The notes under the pieces were generated by a model that searched no databases, was not told the DNA's origin, and saw nothing but the letters and a program-made list of their open reading frames with translations. Positions 9,885-19,371 of a DNA stretch of 64,000 nucleotides are shown here, one piece after another. The stretch comes from Petunia secreta (taxonomy: Eukaryota > Streptophyta > Magnoliopsida > Solanales > Solanaceae). The position numbers and the translations under genes were made by a program. Within the stretch, counting starts at the first letter, position 1. The number at the start of each line of letters is the position of its first letter. Where the stretch lies: NCBI GenBank assembly GCA_029990175.1, contig JARKIP010000053.1:17130001-17194000 (forward strand), read 5' to 3'.

Positions 9885-12800
9885 ATGGCCAACGAAGGTC
9901 AAGATTTTATCAAGGAGGCCTTGGCTAGCCTTCTTGCCAAGATGGATGTCATGACTCAAAGGATTGAGTCACTTGAAAAGGGTGCCTCGAGTACCCAAGG
10001 TGACCAAGGGACCCCGAGTGTCCCAATTGAAAAGGGGACCCCGAGTGTCCAAATTGAGGCCGGTGAAGGCTCGAGTAGCCCTACCTTTACCCCGGAGCAA
10101 GTTGTTGAATTACTCAATCAACAACGGGTAAAGGAAGATCGAGAGAGAATTGAACGAACGGGCATTCCCCGTATCTTGGATAATCCTCCAAGAAACATCC
10201 CATTACCAAGACCCATCCGAAACGTGCAACCTCTTGAGCAAGTCGATAAAGCTCAAGAGGGGGAGGAAGCCGAGTATGATGATGAGGCTTATGGTTATGA
10301 TGATCACCTTCAACCGAGACGAGGCATGAATTGGGGTCGAAATGTGGATCGGGGTAGAGGCCGAGGTCGAGGGCCACCCTTAGGATATGGAGGAAGGAAT
10401 GCGAGGAGGGACTATGTTGCTTATGATGATCACTATGGGGGCCAACCGGAGCCATTCCAAGGGGGTCGTGATAACAACAACAATCTTAATAGTGTGAAGC
10501 TCACTATTCCTTCTTTCAAAGGAAGTAGTGATCCGGTGGAGTACATTGGTTGGAAATTGGCTATGGAGCGTATCTTTGACACCAATGATATGCCCGAAGT
10601 GAAGAAGACCAAGTATGCAATATCCTCCTTTGAATCTTTTGCTTCTACTTGGTGGGAGTCGGTGAAGAGAAATAGAAGGAGGATGGGAATGGCTATTAAT
10701 CTTACTTGGGAAGAGTTGATCCGTGTGATGGATGAGAAGTACTTGACTAACCAATACCGGGTTGAACAACAAAAGCGACTCTATGAGTTGAAGCAAGGTT
10801 ACAAATCGGTTGGAGAATACTTCAATGAATTTGAGCAAATCCGAATGATCCTTGACTTAGATGATGAGGACAATGAGACGGCCATGATCCGTTTCAAAGG
10901 GGGCTTGAACCGAGACATAGCTTCACAATTGAAGTTCCACAAATATGATGATCATTACAAGCTATGTGAAGATGCGGTTGAGGCCGAGAAATGGCTCAAG
11001 GAGGAGAAATCCCTTCGCTACAAAAGTAGCACTACTACTCCAACAAGCAAACCAAAGGATTGGAAGCCTCCTACTACAAATGCAAGGTTCCCAAGTGCAA
11101 GTGGAACAAGTGGAGCAAATGCTACCAAGGATGTGAAAAAGCCGTATGAGAAGAACACACCTAATGTGGGAGGTAACTCTAAAACTCAATTACATGCTCC
11201 TACTTCTTCTTCCATGCAATGCCACAAGTGCAAGGGCTATGGTCACTTTGCCAGGGAATGTCCTACAAAGAGGACCATGATTGTTGTTGGTAATGATGCA
11301 TATGAGAAAGAGAGTGAATCGGAAGATGAGGGAGTAGAGGGAGATGAGGGAGATGAGGGAGTAGAGGAGGATGATTTGCTTGATGACACGGGGGAGGAGG
11401 AGGATCCTCATACTTTCTTGGTTGTGAGAAGGAGCCTAGGGGTTGTGATTGTGGAAGATAGTGAAACCTTGCAAAGGGAAAATCTATTCCATGCTAGGTG
11501 CCGGGTCAAAGATGTTGTTTGCTCTATGATAATTGATTCCGGAAGTTGTGCAAATGTAGTGAGTCAATCACTTGTGTCTCAATTGAAGTTGACCGCCATG
11601 AAGCATCCTAAACCTTACCGGTTACAATGGCTAAGCGAATGTGGGGAGCTTAAAGTGGTAAAGCAAGTGATGATTCGATTCAAAATGGGGAGTTATGTAG
11701 ATGAGCATTTGTTTGACGTTGTGCCCATGCAAGCGTGCCACCTACTCTTAGGGAGGCCTTGGCAATTCGATAGACAAGTGGTGCATGACGGTCGTGTCAA
11801 TACTTACACGGTCAAACATGAAGGGAAGAGATATGTGCTTAAACCTCTCACTCCTAAGCAAGTGAGTGATGACTACAAGAAAATGAAGGAGTTGAGAGAG
11901 GTGGCAAAGGCTAAGTCAATCATGGAGACTAGCCCTTTGTCCAAAAGTATGGTGGCAATCCCACCTACCTCATCTACCGGTGGCATTTGTGCCATGATGC
12001 AACCGGGCGAGCTCTTAAGAGGTAATGATGGCACCAAGTTTCTCCTATGCCTAGTGCACAAAGGTATGATCCTTAACTCTAATTGTGATTTTTCTTCTAA
12101 CCCTTTGCCTAGTGTGTTTGAGAATGTTTTGAAGGATTTCGGTGACATGTTCCCGGATGAAATGCCGGATGGATTGCCTCCTTTGCGGGGTATTGAGCAT
12201 CAAATAGACTTTGTCCCGGGATCCCAAATCCCGAACAAACCGGCCTATAGGAGCAACCCGGAGGATACCAGGGAATTGCAAAAGCAAGTTGATGAATTGC
12301 TCACTAAAGGTTTGGTAAGGGAAAGCTTGAGTCCTTGTGCCGTGCCCGTGATCCTTGTTCCTAAAAAGGACGGCACTTGGAGAATGTGTGTTGATTGTCG
12401 GGCCGTGAACAAAATAACGGTAAAGTACCGTCATCCTATTCCCCGACTTGATGATATGTTAGATGAATTAAGTGGCTCATGTGTGTTTAGCAAAATTGAC
12501 CTTAGGTCCGGCTACCATCAAATCCGGATGAAACCGGGTGATGAATGGAAAACCGCATTCAAGACCAAATTTGGTCTCTATGAATGGTTGGTGATGCCCT
12601 TTGGGCTCTCCAATGCACCTAGCACTTTCATGAGGCTAATGAACCATGTTCTAAAGCCATTCATCAACAAGTTTGTGGTCGTCTATTTTGACGATATATT
12701 GATCTATAGCAAATCAATAGACGACCATGTTGAACACCTTAGGCTAGTGCTTGAAAAGTTGAGAGCCGAAAAGCTCTATGCTAATTTTAAAAAGTGTGCC

Positions 12801-15029
12801 TTTGGTGTTGAGAAGGTGGTCTTCCTTGGGTTTGTTGTGAGTGCCCAAGGAGTGGAGGTGGATGAGTCTAAGGTAGAGGCCATACGTGATTGGCCTACTC
12901 CTACTACCGTGACTCAAGTGAGGAGCTTTCATGGTCTCGCAAGCTTTTATAGGCGATTTGTGAAGGACTTTAGCTCCATTGCCGCTCCACTCACCGAGTT
13001 GGTGAAGAAAGACCAACCGTTTGTTTGGGGAGAGCCGCAAGAGAAGGCCTTCCTAGAGTTGAAAAGTAGGTTGAGTACCGCCCCGCTATTGCAATTGCCC
13101 GACTTCGGAAAGGCATTTGAGGTTGAGTGTGATGCCTCGGGGGTGGGAATTGGTGGTGTCTTAATGCAAGATAGCAAACCCATCGCCTACTTTAGTGAGA
13201 AGTTGAAAGGGGCTTCCTTGAATTATTCTACATATGACAAGGAGTTGTATGCCCTTGTGAGAGCCCTTGCCCATTGGCAACACTATCTTTGGCCTCGTGA
13301 GTTTGTAATCAAGAGTGACCATGAGTCACTCAAACATTTGAGAGGCCAAGAGAAGCTCAATAAGAGACATGCCAAGTGGGTTGAATTCATTGAGTCTTTT
13401 CCCTATGTGATCCAATACAAGAAAGGGAAAGACAATGTCGTGGCGGATGCGCTTTCAAGAAAGTTTGCTCTAGCCACCACTCTCACCTCTAAGCTCATGG
13501 GTTTTGAGAGCATTAAATTGATGTATGCTCATGACCCAAAGCTAAAGAGTGTCCATGACACTCTAGAGAAAGGGGAGAGAGTTGACAAATACCAATGGGT
13601 TAATGGTTATATCTTCAAAAATGGTAGAGTGTGCATTCCGAAGTCCTCTTTGAGAGAGTTGCTTGTGCATGAAGCACATTGCGGGGGACTCATGGGACAT
13701 TTTGGCACAAGAAAGACTTTGGCCATTCTTCAAGAACAATTCTATTGGCCAAAGATGAGGGTGCATGTGGAGAAGTTTTGCACTAATTGCCTTGATTGCA
13801 AACGTGCCAAATCTAAAGCCCACCCTCATGGGTTGTATACCCCTCTCCCCGTGCCTACTAGTCCGTGGTTGGATATCTCAATGGATTTTGTGATGGGATT
13901 ACCAAGGACTAGAGGGGGCCATGATAGCATTTATGTTGTTGTGGATAGGTTCTCCAAAATGGCTCATTTCATTCCATACAAGAAATGTGATGATGCACAA
14001 CATGTGGCAACTTTGTTTATTGAAAATGTTTTGAAGTTGCATGGTGTTCCTCAAACCATAGTAAGTGATAGGGACACTAAGTTCCTAAGTCATTTTTGGA
14101 GGTGTTTATGGGGTGCTTTAGGCACCAAGCTCTTGTTCTCCACGTCCCACCACCCGCAAACCGATGGGCAAACGGAAGTGGTAAACCGAACCTTGGGAGC
14201 TCTTCTTAGAGCCATGACCCGAGGGAAGGCCGGGACTTGGATTGATCGCCTACCTCTTATGGAGTTTGCCTACAATCGCACATTGCATAGCATGATAGGC
14301 ATGACTCCATTCGAGTGTGTTTATGGATTTAACCACTTGATTCCCCTTGATCTAACCCCTTTGCCAAGGGAAATGGTTGTTAATTTTGAAGGTAAAGCTA
14401 GAGCCAAGGCTTTGGTTGAGCTCCATGCAAAGGCGAAGAAGAACTTGGAGGAAGCTTATGCTAAGGTTGCCTCCAAGAAAAACAAAGGCCGCAAGAAGGT
14501 GGAACTCAAGAAGGGTGACTATGTTTGGGTGCACTTCCGGAAAGAAAGGTTTCCAAACCTTAGGAAAGGGAAGTTGGCACCCCGGGGAGATGGACCATTC
14601 CAAGTGCTCTCGAAGACAAACAACAATGCCTATGTGGTCGACTTGCCAAGTGAGTATCAAGTTTCTAATACTTTCAATGTTTGTGACTTGGTTCCTTTGG
14701 ATGTAGGTAATGAAGAGGTCGTGCATGATGATGAAGAGGTTGTGGATGATGCTTCGATTTCGAGGACGAAATCCTCTCAAGAAGGGGAGGATGATAAGAC
14801 CCAAACCCCCTCAAGACCCTTCACTCGGAGTCAAGCCAAGTTGATCCAAGATACCCATCTTGGCAAGAAGGCTAGCCAAGGCCTCCTTGATAAAATCTTG
14901 ACCTTCGTTGGCCATTGTACCTACAAAGAAAAGAAACAAGCGTTAGTTAAAACACCTCACTCGCTCCCTCACTTGTGTTCACTCGGATCACTCTTTTGGG
15001 TGGCGGTGGATATTTCACTCGACTTGTAA
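9885..15029 (+). CDS. Ty3/gypsy gag-pol polyprotein with antisense-derived C-terminal tail
   Basis: This encodes capsid, protease, reverse transcriptase, RNase H and integrase for a retrotransposon. I chose ATG at 9885 (MANEGQ) because the in-frame sequence before it lies in the leader. The frame is open for 1714 codons. Visible parts are an RGRGRGRG-rich gag N-terminus, a gag core with TWWESV, a CCHC knuckle CHKCKGYGHFAREC (about residues 446-459), protease IIDSGS (Asp near 551), RT with YFDD (about 934-937), RNase H CDASG (about 1083) and ALSRK, then an integrase HHCC finger, SMDF / SDRDTKF / QTEVVNR core and a GPF-type C-terminus. No premature stop is present. The PPT lies inside the coding frame (QEGEDD), and about 20 residues ending PFTRSQAKLIQ are encoded by LTR bases. 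The last ~55 residues (after about 14861) come from the inverted arm, that is, antisense of the element's own gag start and leader. An intact relative would instead continue into the LTR to a stop like the one at 8038. Confidence 0.93.
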   Translation: MANEGQDFIKEALASLLAKMDVMTQRIESLEKGASSTQGDQGTPSVPIEKGTPSVQIEAGEGSSSPTFTPEQVVELLNQQRVKEDRERIERTGIPRILDNPPRNIPLPRPIRNVQPLEQVDKAQEGEEAEYDDEAYGYDDHLQPRRGMNWGRNVDRGRGRGRGPPLGYGGRNARRDYVAYDDHYGGQPEPFQGGRDNNNNLNSVKLTIPSFKGSSDPVEYIGWKLAMERIFDTNDMPEVKKTKYAISSFESFASTWWESVKRNRRRMGMAINLTWEELIRVMDEKYLTNQYRVEQQKRLYELKQGYKSVGEYFNEFEQIRMILDLDDEDNETAMIRFKGGLNRDIASQLKFHKYDDHYKLCEDAVEAEKWLKEEKSLRYKSSTTTPTSKPKDWKPPTTNARFPSASGTSGANATKDVKKPYEKNTPNVGGNSKTQLHAPTSSSMQCHKCKGYGHFARECPTKRTMIVVGNDAYEKESESEDEGVEGDEGDEGVEEDDLLDDTGEEEDPHTFLVVRRSLGVVIVEDSETLQRENLFHARCRVKDVVCSMIIDSGSCANVVSQSLVSQLKLTAMKHPKPYRLQWLSECGELKVVKQVMIRFKMGSYVDEHLFDVVPMQACHLLLGRPWQFDRQVVHDGRVNTYTVKHEGKRYVLKPLTPKQVSDDYKKMKELREVAKAKSIMETSPLSKSMVAIPPTSSTGGICAMMQPGELLRGNDGTKFLLCLVHKGMILNSNCDFSSNPLPSVFENVLKDFGDMFPDEMPDGLPPLRGIEHQIDFVPGSQIPNKPAYRSNPEDTRELQKQVDELLTKGLVRESLSPCAVPVILVPKKDGTWRMCVDCRAVNKITVKYRHPIPRLDDMLDELSGSCVFSKIDLRSGYHQIRMKPGDEWKTAFKTKFGLYEWLVMPFGLSNAPSTFMRLMNHVLKPFINKFVVVYFDDILIYSKSIDDHVEHLRLVLEKLRAEKLYANFKKCAFGVEKVVFLGFVVSAQGVEVDESKVEAIRDWPTPTTVTQVRSFHGLASFYRRFVKDFSSIAAPLTELVKKDQPFVWGEPQEKAFLELKSRLSTAPLLQLPDFGKAFEVECDASGVGIGGVLMQDSKPIAYFSEKLKGASLNYSTYDKELYALVRALAHWQHYLWPREFVIKSDHESLKHLRGQEKLNKRHAKWVEFIESFPYVIQYKKGKDNVVADALSRKFALATTLTSKLMGFESIKLMYAHDPKLKSVHDTLEKGERVDKYQWVNGYIFKNGRVCIPKSSLRELLVHEAHCGGLMGHFGTRKTLAILQEQFYWPKMRVHVEKFCTNCLDCKRAKSKAHPHGLYTPLPVPTSPWLDISMDFVMGLPRTRGGHDSIYVVVDRFSKMAHFIPYKKCDDAQHVATLFIENVLKLHGVPQTIVSDRDTKFLSHFWRCLWGALGTKLLFSTSHHPQTDGQTEVVNRTLGALLRAMTRGKAGTWIDRLPLMEFAYNRTLHSMIGMTPFECVYGFNHLIPLDLTPLPREMVVNFEGKARAKALVELHAKAKKNLEEAYAKVASKKNKGRKKVELKKGDYVWVHFRKERFPNLRKGKLAPRGDGPFQVLSKTNNNAYVVDLPSEYQVSNTFNVCDLVPLDVGNEEVVHDDEEVVDDASISRTKSSQEGEDDKTQTPSRPFTRSQAKLIQDTHLGKKASQGLLDKILTFVGHCTYKEKKQALVKTPHSLPHLCSLGSLFWVAVDISLDL
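14779..14791 (+). other. Polypurine tract of gypsy-1
   Basis: AAGAAGGGGAGGA sits immediately before TGATAAG, the LTR start. It also codes for part of QEGEDD. The identical 13 bases precede the 3' LTR at 54886. Confidence 0.88.
14792..14861 (+). repeat. Truncated 3' LTR of gypsy-1 (70 bp)
   Basis: It matches 7804-7873, then the sequence leaves the LTR at the shared word CCATCTT and continues as the reverse complement of gag. The remaining ~755 bp of the LTR are absent. Confidence 0.9.
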
Positions 15030-16327
15030 TTCCAAAGCTTCCCGTAGATGACTAACAATCCCTCTACTCAACCAAACTATTCACGAGTCAAGCACACTCC
15101 GGGGTGAGTGGAGTTAATGGGACTCGATGAACGCTAGGCACTTTGAAGTAAAGGACTTGAATCAAAAGAAACTACGAATCTTCTTTGAATTCTAGTCTCC
15201 TTCCTAAGGCACGATGATCCTAGTAGCTCGAAGTAATTAGTACTAATCAAGTAGGATTATACTCTAATAGTACCAATTAGAAGCAATGCAAACAACAAAA
15301 CAAGAAATCCTAGAAGTTTCTACCCAATTCCCAAGCTTCAGGAAGTAGGCGCCCCGCCTCAGGATAAGAGGCGACCGCCCAGAGCAGGGTGCAGGTGGGA
15401 GGCGCTCCACCCTCTCAGGGAGGCGCTCCGCCTCAGATAATTCCTGCAAGCTCACCAGTGGGAGGCGCTCCGCCTCTTTGTTAGGCGCTCCGCCTCCTGC
15501 TGTGTTCCAGCACAGTTCACTTCGCGTTTTGTTGATTTTTCACCCACAAATCCAACTATTCAAACGTTGTTTTAGCAATTCAAAGGTACCCAAATGTTGT
15601 ATTAGTCACAAAGAACAAACCCCAACAACTTTTATCAAACCCCAATCAATATCACGCAATCCACCATGATCATCATCTTCAAAGCTAGGGTTTTAAAATT
15701 TTCAAATTTTCAAAGGGTTTCAAATTCTCAATTCATGTAATACAACTCCAAATTGGGTGTTTAAGGTACCAAAAGAACGGGAATCACACAAGGATCAAAC
15801 CCCAATATCAAGTTCTCAATCCAAACGTGAGCACGCAAGTAGAATGATCGGGGGGATTGGAATTCATCTAGGTCCGCTAGAGGAAGAACAAGTCCCATCA
15901 AGGTTTTATTCATTCAATCAAAGAGTTCAACTCTCAACACAAGTGTTTGTTTAATCATCAAAGTTAGCTAATGATTTGAAGAGGCTAAGTGAAGTATTTA
16001 TAGGCTTCACTTAGGTCTAAATAAAAGGTCTAAAATACCCCCAAAGTGGGTTAAAACAAATAAGGTCACGCAGGGCTAAAGTTGGAAGTTCAAGCAGGAG
16101 TCATTAAAAATCCCGCATGTGGGTCACAGGGGTAGGCGGTCCGCCTAGTAGGGGGAGGCGGCCGCCTAGTGACTTGCAAGCCTCTGGATTTCCTGAGGCG
16201 CTCCGCCTCTTAAGCTGGGCGCTCCGCCTCCTGACTTCTAGTTCTCTGGATTTTGGGAGGCGCCCCGCCTCAGCTGGGAGGCGCTCCGCCTTGATCTGAA
16301 GCCCCTTGGGATGTCTCATTTTGTGCC
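14855..16327 (-). repeat. Inverted arm: reverse copy of gypsy-1 LTR, leader and gag start
   Basis: The arm is the reverse complement of 9945 back to about 8971, then 8481 back to about 7982, with one internal junction near 15826. Differences from the left arm are sparse, for example C/T changes within the palindromes near 15410-15440, single changes near 15555 and 16065, and two near 16100. Both palindrome clusters are present again (15345-15500 and 16133-16291). The arm stops at TTTTGTGCC and unrelated sequence follows. A transcript from the 5' LTR through this arm would be self-complementary over about 1.47 kb. Confidence 0.92.
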
Positions 16328-16532
16328 CAAAAATTGTGGCATACCATACATCCATAATACCCATGAATGTTGCACTTTCTAAGGAGTTAAATTCCTGCGA
16401 GGATCCCTTCCTTTCACAAATGATTTAAACTATATTTTTTTTAACAAGGGATTAGATTATGTGCTATCTATTAGCAATACATACGGTATATAACTTTTTC
16501 ATTATGTGTTCTTAAATGTATATGTATAATTA

Positions 16533-16615
16533 TACTAGAAATACACCTGATATATTTTATACTAGAAATACACATGGTAAATCTAATTATACTAGAAATA
16601 CACTTGGTATATTTA
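16533..16615. repeat. Minisatellite, ~30-bp unit x3
   Basis: ACTAGAAATACACCTGATAT, ACTAGAAATACACATGGTAA and ACTAGAAATACACTTGGTAT follow each other at about 28-30 bp spacing. A degenerate further copy is at 16882. Confidence 0.7.
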
Positions 16616-17214
16616 AAACACATTGGAATGAATATATATTTTAAGTGTGAATGAATATATATTTTAAGTATGTGTTGTTTATTTCGTACATATACATCGT
16701 ATAATATATTTGAATTGGCAGAAATATATATTAAATTTTGAATCCTATAATGTAAAAAAATATACACTATGTATTTGAGGTATATTGAGAACTTAATTGT
16801 ATTTAATTATAATTCATGAATGATACCAGGAATATATATTGTTTATAAAATGTATTTATTCTTCTCAATTTTAATACAAAATATACTAGAAATATATTTG
16901 GTATATAATATGTGTTTACTTTTCGAAAAGTGCATCAATATTTAATAAATGTACACGTATACAAATAATATGTCTTATTATATTCCTAGTATAATAAAGA
17001 TATATAGATTATTGAAAGAAAAAACATGTAAATAACCTTTAAGAAATAAAAGAATTACATCAAAGCACCAAACAAAAGAGTCGTAGATATCAAAATACGA
17101 TTTCGGAAACAAATCAGCCATTCTTTTTTTTGTCTATGTTAGATAATTTAATAGGCACTCCATAGTAGGGGGGATGGGGGCTATTTGTAGGCGGCAAGAG
17201 GACATAGAAGGAAG

Positions 17215-17277
17215 GAATATGAAATCTTCACTTTTAACATGTTAAAGGGAATATAAAATCTTCACTTTTAACATGTT
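17215..17277. repeat. Tandem duplication, 34-bp period x2
   Basis: GAATATGAAATCTTCACTTT and GAATATAAAATCTTCACTTT, each followed by TAACATGTT, lie 34 bp apart. Only one base differs. Confidence 0.8.
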
Positions 17278-18018
17278 TTGCTAAAGATACTGATAATGTA
17301 GGGTAGAGATACAGATGACAGAGAGACCAAATTTGATAAAACAAATCTCATAATTAGTGGTGGCTTTAAAATACCTTGTTTTTAATTGTAAAGGTAAATC
17401 TGCTATTTTTGTTAAAAAAATTAATGTTTTTGAAATTAATAAATAAGACTGCTATTACTGTAAATATGCTAATCTTACATATAACAGTGAGTTAGAATTC
17501 TAAGTTGAATTGCATGAAACGTCCTAATTTGAGTATAAAATTGAAATGGGATTTTTACATAAATAGACAATATTAGAGACTTATATTACATAAAATAGCT
17601 ATACTATTTTGTTTACATAATATAGCTATACTTTTTTTTTTTTACACTTTATAGAATATTTTGGTATCTTACTAAATTGTTGTTTATTCTATCTTCTTCT
17701 TCCTACAAACTTAACCACCACTATTACATCCCTCCCCCTCCACCCTCCACTGCCGCACTCGGAAAAAACCACAAAAAAATACATGTAGATATAAAGATAT
17801 ATACTTGTAGATACATAGAAATACAAAATAATACATAGTTATACAATATTATAAAATATAAAGATATACGAAGAAATACACTTGTAGATACAAAGAAATA
17901 CAAAAGAATAGATAGTTATACAACGTTATACTAAATTATACAAAGTTATACAAAGTAAATATATACAAAAAATATACTAGATATATAAAAGTACAAAAAT
18001 ATACATGATTATACAAAG

Positions 18019-19371
18019 CTATACAAACTCTCTAATGCCAAAATTTAACCATATATTAGGCCTATCAGATTCAATTTCCCTCAACATCAACTGTCGTATC
18101 AGTTGTTTTTGTACATGAGCCTTTGGCAAATCCAAAAAATACCCAAAGCGCATTCGCCTAAACATATTCAATTGCACATCTGTCAATTTATCCTTCAAGT
18201 TTTTAGCAATATCCACTGAGTAGTAGCTGCCCAATGAGAATCTTTCCTTAATACTTGGTTGCAGAAACATAGAAAGTACAACCCTGCAATGAAAACAAAC
18301 CAGCAATAAAGTATATATACAAATTATATACATGAATATATGTACAATGAAATAAACGAATATTGATACTAACTATAAGATTGATATACAAAGTTATACA
18401 TGAATTTATAAATATACAAAGTTATACATGAATACAAATTGAGTTGTTAACAAGACAATAACTAAAGATACAAAATTAAGCATTTTACAATAAACAAAAG
18501 ATCTTCATATACATAGCAGACATCATACAAATACATGATTTTTTTTGGGTAACTTTAAGGGGTCGTTTGGTAGAGAAATGAGTTATACGTGGATTAACAA
18601 TACATGAATTAGTAATGCAGGGATTAATAATGCATGGATTGTTTTAAGTCATGTGTTTAGTTCATTGTATTAAAACTGAGATAAACATTGTATAACTTAA
18701 ACTTGTGTTTGGTTTAAAAGTGCATAAAGTTTTATTTCCAATTATACCCTTGAATTCTTATCCATGTATTAAAAACAAGGGTTTGAGGATAGGTATTTTA
18801 GTCATTTCATTGTTTATCCATGTATTAGTAAACATGGTATTACTAATACCATGGTGAGCTAGGTATTAGATAGTACTTGAATTGGTGTATTAATCAATAC
18901 ATGTATTAGTTATCCCAACTTAAAAAAATCTACCAAACAGTGGATAACATTGAAAAAAGTGCTAATACATGTATTAACTAAGCAATACATCATACCAAAC
19001 AACCCCTAAAGGATTACAAAACTTATACGACTAGAGAAAAAATCATATACCTTCTTCAAAGACTGATAATTTGTCAAACCAACCACGGATTGAATCTTCA
19101 ATTTCTTCCTGATATCATCATCAGAGACATCCTCCACAAAATCATCATCAACCATATTTTTTCCTTTGTTTTTAGCAGTTATATTATTCATGGTACTCTT
19201 TCTTTTTTCTTTTTTTTTTTTTTTTTGGGAACTATGTCTAGTTTTCCTCCTTGTAGATTGAGGTTGTTCAAGTGCTAGACCGAGTTTTGTATTTGCACTC
19301 TGGCGTCATGAAGAAATTTTGAACGAATTTCTACTGATGAGGGTAATAATTCTTCTTCTCCAGACATCACT
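18019..19371 (-). pseudogene. Broken DUF1985-like (MULE-associated, Ulp1-type family) gene
   Basis: Two coding patches are visible on the minus strand. The upstream patch (about 19371-19051) reads MSGEEELLPSS, then a QSTRRKTRHSSQ region, a long A-run at about 19208-19228 that breaks the frame, then an acidic/lysine-rich stretch ending NYQSLKK at a GTATAT donor (19050). The downstream patch (18283-18019) follows a TTTTCATTGCAG acceptor and contains FGYFLDLP and QLIRQLMLRE, resembling DUF1985, a domain found in plant transposon-carried Ulp1-like proteins. It ends IREF at a possible GTATAG donor. Joining the two patches at these sites shifts the frame, and later exons are missing, so it looks non-functional. 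Domain assignment is from motif memory only. Confidence 0.5.
18559..19006. mobile_element. Tourist-type MITE
   Basis: Terminal inverted repeats GGGGTCGTTTGGTA and TACCAAACAACCCC (one mismatch) enclose 448 bp. Flanking TAA trinucleotides (18556-18558, 19007-19009) fit the 3-bp TSD of PIF/Harbinger-type MITEs. It lies within the intron of the broken DUF1985-like gene. Confidence 0.8.

Larger units (their letters stand above)
7804..16327 (+). mobile_element. Ty3/gypsy element (gypsy-1), fold-back rearranged at 3' end
   Basis: Parts in order are an 825-bp 5' LTR, initiator tRNA-Met PBS, leader, gag-pol frame, PPT, and 70 bp of 3' LTR. Instead of the remaining LTR there is then an inverted copy of the element's own first part (gag start, leader, most of the LTR). 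The inverted arm (14855-16327) lacks about 490 bp corresponding to 8482-8970, which includes the LTR end and PBS. The arms differ by only a few substitutions, many C/T. The polyprotein has no obvious C-terminal chromodomain. The order protease-RT-RNase H-integrase is that of Ty3/gypsy. No standard TSD can be scored because the 3' end is lost. Confidence 0.9.
16328..17547. other. Gene-free AT-rich region with short repeats
   Basis: No gene is supported. Three neighbouring copies of TATACTAGAAATACAC plus a TGGTATAT-like tail lie at 16533-16615, with a further relative near 16880. A 34-bp-period duplication (GAATATGAAATCTTCACTTT...) lies at 17215-17277. Confidence 0.5.

Noticed and set aside
14352..14804. 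150-codon minus-strand frame
   Set aside because: Antisense shadow of the gypsy-1 integrase C-terminal region.
7982..16327. Palindrome as a sequencing or assembly artefact
   Set aside because: The arms carry scattered substitutions and one lacks ~490 bp, unlike a fold-back read artefact. Raw-read support still could not be inspected.
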